Under the pieces are notes generated by a model, which saw nothing but the letters and a program-made list of their open reading frames with translations, was not told the origin of the DNA and made no database searches. A DNA stretch of 47,689 nt from assembly GCA_035286125.1 (NCBI GenBank), contig JAYKIS010000046.1:1-47689 (forward strand), written 5' to 3'. Each line of letters begins with the position of its first letter. The first letter of the stretch is position 1. A program made the translations under genes and the position numbers. Positions 43,153 through 47,689 of the stretch are shown here, in pieces. Origin of the DNA: VGJW01 sp035286125. GTDB taxonomy: Bacteria; Cyanobacteriota; Sericytochromatia; S15B-MN24; VGJW01.

Positions 43153-45854
43153 TCACGGCATGACCGAAGCCGTGGCCGCAAGGGCCTCTGCCGGAATCCG
43201 CTTGATCTGGCGGTTGCCCATGTCGAGGAAGTAGAGGTCGCCGTTCGGCCCGAAGACCGGGTCCCGGGCGCCGGCTACGCCGTCATCGACCCCGGAGCCC
43301 GTGAAGAACCGGCCCGAGGGACCGGTCAGGACCTCGGTGACGCCTGTCGTCCGGTGGCGCCGGACGAGGTCGCCCTTCCAGCCCGTCAGTCCGCCCTCGT
43401 TGATGCCCAGGCCCTCGTAGAACCAGCCCGCGGTATCGACGGCCTCGGGGAAGATGGCATCCGAGGACAGGGCGGCCTGCACCTCGCCGTCGCGGACGGG
43501 CAGGACCTTGCGGGTGCGGACGTAGTCGGGCGCGCTGCCGATCGTGCTGTCCTCGAGGTGAAGCGTGCCCTCCTGATCGAAGCCGACCCGGCTCAGCGCA
43601 AAGTAGGGCGCTGTCGCGCCAAGGACCTCCCGCGCCACGCCATCGCGATCGAGGGCGACAACACGCTTCGGGCCCAGGAACTGGTACTCGGTCAGGTAGA
43701 GGTCCCCATCGGGACCCACGGCCATCTCCCAGATGCCCGTGGAGGTCTCGTAGCGCAAGGTGGCCTTGCCGTCCGCGCCCACCTCGTAGATGCGGTCCCT
43801 GGGGCCGTCGGGGCCGATGTATCCCGCCACGTTGGTGCGCACGAAGATGCGGCCGTCCTTCGCATCCGTGGTGACGGCCAGGGCCTGGTGATTGCTGGCG
43901 ACAGGGGAGAGCGGGTCGATCGAACCGGCCGGTAACAGCGTGATGGCGACCTCGCCGGGGCGTTGCAGCACCAGGTCACTGCCGTCGACGATGACCAGCC
44001 GACCATCCGGCAGCACCGAGAAACTGCGCGGGTCGCGTGCGCCGATGGCCGATTCGCGGTCCGGTTGCTGGCCTGCACCGGCGATGACGGACCATGTGCC
44101 GTCCTGCAGGCGCAGCACCTGCCGATCCTGCGCGAGGACCAGGCGATCCGCTCCGTCCAGCAGGAGGGGCGTCCAACCAAGAAGGAACTGCCGTGGCATG
44201 GGTTGCAAGGCCGACGGGGCGTCCGGGCGGTCGAGGATCCGGAAGGCCTCGAAGCCTTCTGTCAGGATCACCCGGCCGTCAGGCAGCAGGATCGGGCCCG
44301 GCAGCTTGTGAGGCTGGCCATCGAACCACCGCTCCATCGTGCCGGTCCGCGGATCGATGTCGAGGACGCGGCTGGCCATGAACAACTCGGTCGCGAGCCG
44401 CACGCGGCCATCCGGCAACAGGGCCGCCTGGGTGATGGCCGGCGGAAAGTCGGACAGGCTCCAGTCCTTTGCCAACGAGACGGCGGACAGGCGTCGGGGC
44501 GTTGCGCCGGGTTCGAGTTCCCAGAAGGTGGCCATCTGGTCGATGGCCGTGCTGATCAGCAACAGACGGTCGTTGTCGAGGGGCAAGGCTGCCTTGAGGC
44601 CGACGAGGCCATGTGGAATGCTTTGGAGGGTGGCGCGCGGCGTCAGGCGCCAGAGCAGCGGGATGTCCCCGGCCTTGCGATCCTCCTCGAGCAGGATCAA
44701 GCTGCCATCTCGTCGCGCCGTCATCCTGGCTACCATCCCGATGTCGGGCGTGCCCTCTGCAGAGCCCGTGCCGACCCGGCCGACCAGGGCGCGCAACGTG
44801 CCGTCGGCCTTGAGCCACCAGATGCGCTTGTCGTCGGGGCAATTCAGGTAGAGGCCGCCGTCGGGCGCCTCGAGCAGGTCCCGGACCTCGGACAAGGCGA
44901 CGCGGGTGGCCGGTTCGCCGTCCCCCAGGTTCGACAGGCCCGCCACCACCAGCAACTTGCGCAGGGTCTCGAAGCCTGTCTTGACGGCCTCGTGCCGGGT
45001 CTGCAGCCGGTCAACCGCCAGAGCCACGGTGCGGGGATCCAGGCTGGTGCGCTCGGCCAGCAGGTCGGCGGCATCGGCCACGACGGCGCGGGTCCTTGCG
45101 ACGGTATCGGCTTCGATGGCCGCGGGTACCCGGGCGAGGGCGGCTTCGGGATCGGGCTGGTCCGAGACGTACTGCTCGAGGCAATAGCGGGCGACGAGCG
45201 TCGAGCCCAGATCGACGTCGGCCTCGGTCGAGGAACTGCTGGCAAGATCGGCCGCCACCAGGCGACTGAAGGCGGCGTCGCCGCTGTCGCCCACCAGCAA
45301 TCTCGCAGGGCGGCCTTCGGGAGGGCGAGGCAGGGTGTAGCGGCCCGTTGCATCCGTGCGCGTCACGAGGGCCACGCCGACACCATCCGTCAGCGTAGCC
45401 CCCCGGGCATCCACAAGGGCCACACGGACGTTTGCCAAGGGCTGCTGCGCGAGGATGCCTTGGCCGGATTCTAGAATGGAGCGTCCGTGAAGCGCGTCTG
45501 CCCCAACGAGGTCATTCGCACTCGGGATCAGGCTCCCTGCGTTGTGACCTACAAGGCCGGCCGCATGGTTGCCCACGAGGCCACCGGCCGCGTTGGCCTC
45601 GAGGGTGCCACCGAGTACCCCGGCGAACGCCGGGGTACTCGGACCTCTCCCCGAAGCAGCCTCCGCGGGTCCGGCACGGGCTGGGCCGGCAAGTTTGCCG
45701 GACCGGGCGATGCAACAGCCGCTCCGGCAGGCGTCAGGGACCCGAAGACCGTGGCGCGGGAAAGCGCCTGGCCACCTACGGCCTGACACCCCGCCAAGGC
45801 CGTGAGGGCCGCAAGCAGGCAAGCTTGCAAGGGTGCACGATGTCGGCGGACCAT
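43153..45854 (-). pseudogene. Large beta-propeller lipoprotein, frameshifted by a palindrome
   Basis: With 17 bases removed at 45611-45642, one 894-residue protein is read from ATG 45854. Signal: RAPLQACLLAALTALAGC (lipobox LAGC), encoded in the other frame upstream of the palindrome; the main frame (downstream of it, to 43153) has no plausible start or signal of its own. After the junction come Gly/Asn-rich repeats (AAGGLVGNHAAGLVGHN), a carboxypeptidase-like strand set (RVALVDARGATL ... ATGRYTLPRPPEG), a helical part (about 250-350) and a long propeller of NHL-type blades (LLPDGRVRLATELF, ILLPDGRVILTEGF, VLPDGRLVIVDGS, VFGPNGDLYFLDMGNRQIKRI). Possible surface or cell-wall binding protein. 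Divergent from the porin gene. Confidence 0.75.
45611..45642. repeat. Perfect 15-bp palindrome with 2-base loop at the frameshift point
   Basis: Arms 45611-45625 and 45628-45642 are exact reverse complements around AA. Removing one arm plus the loop (17 bases) joins the lipoprotein signal frame to the main frame. On the minus strand the repaired reading runs GEV-AGVLGGTLEAN or GEVRVPRR-GTLEAN depending on which arm is extra. Confidence 0.9.
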
Positions 45855-45962
45855 CCAGGCCTTCAGACCCGGGCGGGTGAATGGCCGCCTGACGGTCACG
45901 CCGACGGGACTTGTCCGGGCTGGCTCCCACGGCGAGGTTTGCGGAGGCTAGGATAGGCAGAC

Positions 45963-47021
45963 ATGAGCGAGCTACCGTACACCCCACCCGTATCCCCCTC
46001 CGGCTGGGTCGAGGTCCAGGCGACGACCAACCTGACGGCGCCCGACAGTCCCGTGAATGGCTATAGGGTCGTGGACGGCCGCACGGGCTTCAGCCTGGCC
46101 AATGTCGTGCTGGACCTGCCGTGGGATCGTGGGGCGGTGCGCGGGCGCCTGGCCGTGCAGACAGGCCTGACGCCGTCCTCGTACTATGCGGCCGAACCCT
46201 CGTGGCGTGGCGAAGCCGGCGTGGGGTCCAGCGATGCCTCCTTGTGGCGGCACCTGCTCGAGGCCTGGGCCGGTGGCTCCGTGGCACCCGACTGGGCCGT
46301 GGACGCGGGCTTGTTCCTCTCTCCCATCGGTCCGGAAAGCGTGCCCGTCCGCAGCAACGACACATGGTCGCGCTCGAACCTGTTCTATGCGTTGCCTTAC
46401 TACCACTCGGGCCTGCGGGCGACGTGGGACGTGGCACCCGGCCACGGGCTGGCCTTCTGGATGACCAACGGCTGGAATGCGGTTGTCGATGGTCCGCCGG
46501 GTCTGTCCCCGATGGTGCAATGGACCAGTCGGCCACGGGCTGGGCTGGAGTCCTCGCTGCTGCTTGCGTTGAGCCAGGAGCGCGGCCCGGACGCTCCGGA
46601 GGGCCGCCCCTGGCGGAGCCTGCTTGACGGCCACCTGACGTGGCGACCTGACCGTTGGTGGAAGTGGGTCGCCCACGCGAACGTCGGCAGCGAGGCTGGT
46701 GCCGCGGGTTGGGTGCAGTGGCAGGCAGCTGCCGTGACGGCGGTGGCCTCGGTGCACGATCGCCTGGATCTTGCGGTTCGGCTCGATGGCTTCAGGGAAG
46801 AGCGGGTGGGCCTGGGAGGGCGCATTCCCGGGGCCATATTCTGGCCCGTGCCGTGGGTCCGCTCGCTGACGGCAACGGCCACCTGGAAGCCCCACAAGGA
46901 TTGGCAGTGGCGCCTCGAGGCCCGGCATGACGAGGCTGCCGAGGGCCTGTACCCGGGGTATGGAGGCCAAGTCTCCCCGGTTCAGGATACGCTGACAGTG
47001 GGGATGGTCCAGGGGTTCTGA
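45963..47021 (+). CDS. Outer-membrane beta-barrel porin (BBP2-like), signal peptide not visible
   Basis: 352 residues. Starts MSELPYTPPVSPSGWVEVQA, which corresponds to the mature N-terminus of BBP2-type putative porins, then NGYRVVDGRTGFSLANVVLD and GRLAVQTGLTPSSYY, repeated amphipathic strands, and a final short strand TLTVGMVQGF ending in Phe as in outer-membrane barrels. A stop codon lies 9 bases upstream in frame, so no signal peptide is encoded here. Possible causes: a lost or frameshifted leader, or an unusual export route. A TAGGAT box ends 8 bases before the ATG. Confidence 0.8.
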   Translation: MSELPYTPPVSPSGWVEVQATTNLTAPDSPVNGYRVVDGRTGFSLANVVLDLPWDRGAVRGRLAVQTGLTPSSYYAAEPSWRGEAGVGSSDASLWRHLLEAWAGGSVAPDWAVDAGLFLSPIGPESVPVRSNDTWSRSNLFYALPYYHSGLRATWDVAPGHGLAFWMTNGWNAVVDGPPGLSPMVQWTSRPRAGLESSLLLALSQERGPDAPEGRPWRSLLDGHLTWRPDRWWKWVAHANVGSEAGAAGWVQWQAAAVTAVASVHDRLDLAVRLDGFREERVGLGGRIPGAIFWPVPWVRSLTATATWKPHKDWQWRLEARHDEAAEGLYPGYGGQVSPVQDTLTVGMVQGF

Positions 47022-47043
47022 CGTCTGGGGAAATGGAGAGCCG

Positions 47044-47415
47044 ATGACGGATCAGGCAGGGGCCACGAAGCCCCATCGGATTTTCTCGACACCGTTCTCG
47101 GCGGTCTATCCGCTCTATGTGACCAAGGTCGAACGCAAGGGCCGCACCAAGGACGAATTGGATACCGTGATTCGCTGGCTGACGGGTTTCGATGAGGCGC
47201 AACTGGCGCAGCATCTGGAAGCCGGCACGACCTTTGCGGAGTTCTTCGGGCAGGCGCACCTGCATCCTGAGGCCGGGGCCATCAAGGGCCTGGTCTGTGG
47301 TGTCCGGGTCGAGGAAGTCGCGGACCCACTGATGCGCCAGATCCGGATGCTTGACAAGCTGGTCGATGAATTGGCGAAGGGTCGGGCGATGGCGAAGGTG
47401 CTCAGGGGCGGCTGA
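47044..47415 (+). CDS. DUF2200 family protein
   Basis: 123 residues, ATG with GGAGAG upstream, 22 bases after the porin gene. The family consensus is clear: RIFSTPFSAVYPLYVTKVERKGRTKDELD, VIRWLTGF, FFGQAHLHPEA, IKGLVCGVRVEEVADPLMRQIRMLDKLVDELAKGR. Conserved His and Gly residues; activity unknown. Cytoplasmic. Confidence 0.9.
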   Translation: MTDQAGATKPHRIFSTPFSAVYPLYVTKVERKGRTKDELDTVIRWLTGFDEAQLAQHLEAGTTFAEFFGQAHLHPEAGAIKGLVCGVRVEEVADPLMRQIRMLDKLVDELAKGRAMAKVLRGG

Positions 47416-47459
47416 CGAGGAGATGGTTGGCGCAGATGGTGGGAGGCGGGTGGTGGGCG

Positions 47460-47478
47460 CTCAAGCGCGGCGCTTGAG
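47460..47478 (-). terminator. Hairpin over the stop codon of the DUF1801 fragment
   Basis: CTCAAGCG and CGCTTGAG arms around CGG, covering the C-terminal codons and stop. Without a T-tract; weak evidence of termination. Confidence 0.3.
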
Positions 47479-47689
47479 GAGGCCCTTGTTCCTCACCACA
47501 TTCTCGTAGTCCCACTGGATCGTTCGGGCCTTCTCCAGCCAGCGCTGCAGGGGCTTGGCTGTGATGTCATCCAGCGAGCTGAACCGGGCCTCGGCGGCCT
47601 TGAACTTTCCGACGGGCGACAACTGGGGTTCGTCGAACGACTGTCCGCTCCAGAACAGCAATCGGGTTCCGTCCCGGTGGGTGCTGGTC
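47461..47689 (-). CDS. DUF1801-type protein, C-terminal fragment (5' end outside window)
   Basis: Seventy-five codons are visible, open to the window edge. The ending LFWSGQSFDEPQLSPVGKFK ... DITAKPLQRWLEKARTIQWDYENVVRNKG matches the C-terminus of a common DUF1801 subfamily. A TTG at 47661 should not be taken as its start. The last codons and the stop lie in a hairpin (47460-47478). Confidence 0.65.
   Translation of the reverse strand, partial: TSTHRDGTRLLFWSGQSFDEPQLSPVGKFKAAEARFSSLDDITAKPLQRWLEKARTIQWDYENVVRNKGLLKRRA

Overview
The window is a gene-dense, high-GC, double-stranded mosaic of about 47 protein genes. No RNA gene, CRISPR array, transposase, integrase or phage module is recognisable, and no gene-free stretch exceeds about 200 bases. 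The cell is a Gram-negative-type (diderm) bacterium: it has a type IV pilus/type II secretion assembly block, an ExbB-ExbD-TonB system with a TonB-dependent receptor, an outer-membrane beta-barrel protein and several lipoproteins. The genus cannot be read from the sequence. Fused and divergent pilus genes, Gly/Asn-rich 'LVGN' lipoprotein repeats and very proline-rich proteins would fit a poorly sampled lineage such as the non-photosynthetic relatives of cyanobacteria (Sericytochromatia-like), but that is only a guess.

Layout. 1-6392 (+): pilus/secretion block with a truncated pseudopilin, a PilM-PilN-like fusion, a PilO-PilP-like fusion and a PilB/GspE ATPase that carries a likely c-di-GMP-binding MshEN region and is broken by a 46-bp fold-back insertion. 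6382-7356 (+): queuosine-salvage glycosidase. 7467-11787 (+): ExbB, ExbD, TonB and a TonB-dependent receptor as one overlapping operon. 16507-11848 (-): two overlapping genes of unknown function, a 1102-residue beta-rich protein and a coiled-coil partner; this is the least explained locus. 16629-18414 (+): split transketolase. 18411-25876: SMUG-type uracil-DNA glycosylase, DUF4345 protein, glutathione peroxidase, M14 carboxypeptidase lipoprotein, FAD oxidoreductase, ChrA-like transporter and an alpha/beta hydrolase. 33305-25895 (-): a long same-strand run of LysM/lytic transglycosylase, KefB/C-type antiporter, FeS photolyase, OxyR, an unknown proline-rich protein and a formylglycine-generating-enzyme-like lipoprotein. 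33424-41682: Cry-DASH, a hydrolase/nitroreductase/RibD-like operon, Ogt, AlkD, an SDR and a DoxX operon. 41848-47689: an NHL-type lipoprotein, a second large beta-propeller lipoprotein with a palindromic frameshift, a BBP2-type porin, DUF2200 and a DUF1801 fragment.

Themes. (1) DNA damage and oxidative stress functions are unusually frequent: SMUG, two photolyase-family proteins, Ogt, AlkD, OxyR and glutathione peroxidase. (2) Two otherwise intact genes, pilB and the 43-46 kb lipoprotein, are each broken by a quasi-palindromic insertion (46 and 17 bp) whose removal exactly restores one reading frame. These are either template-switch mutations, assembly artefacts, or less likely programmed frameshift sites. 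(3) Long homopolymers, G9 in pilB and C10 in the FGE-like lipoprotein, sit in disordered proline-rich coding regions and look like possible phase-variation tracts. (4) Several genes have a TAGRAT-like -10 hexamer only a few bases before the start codon, suggesting frequent leaderless transcripts.
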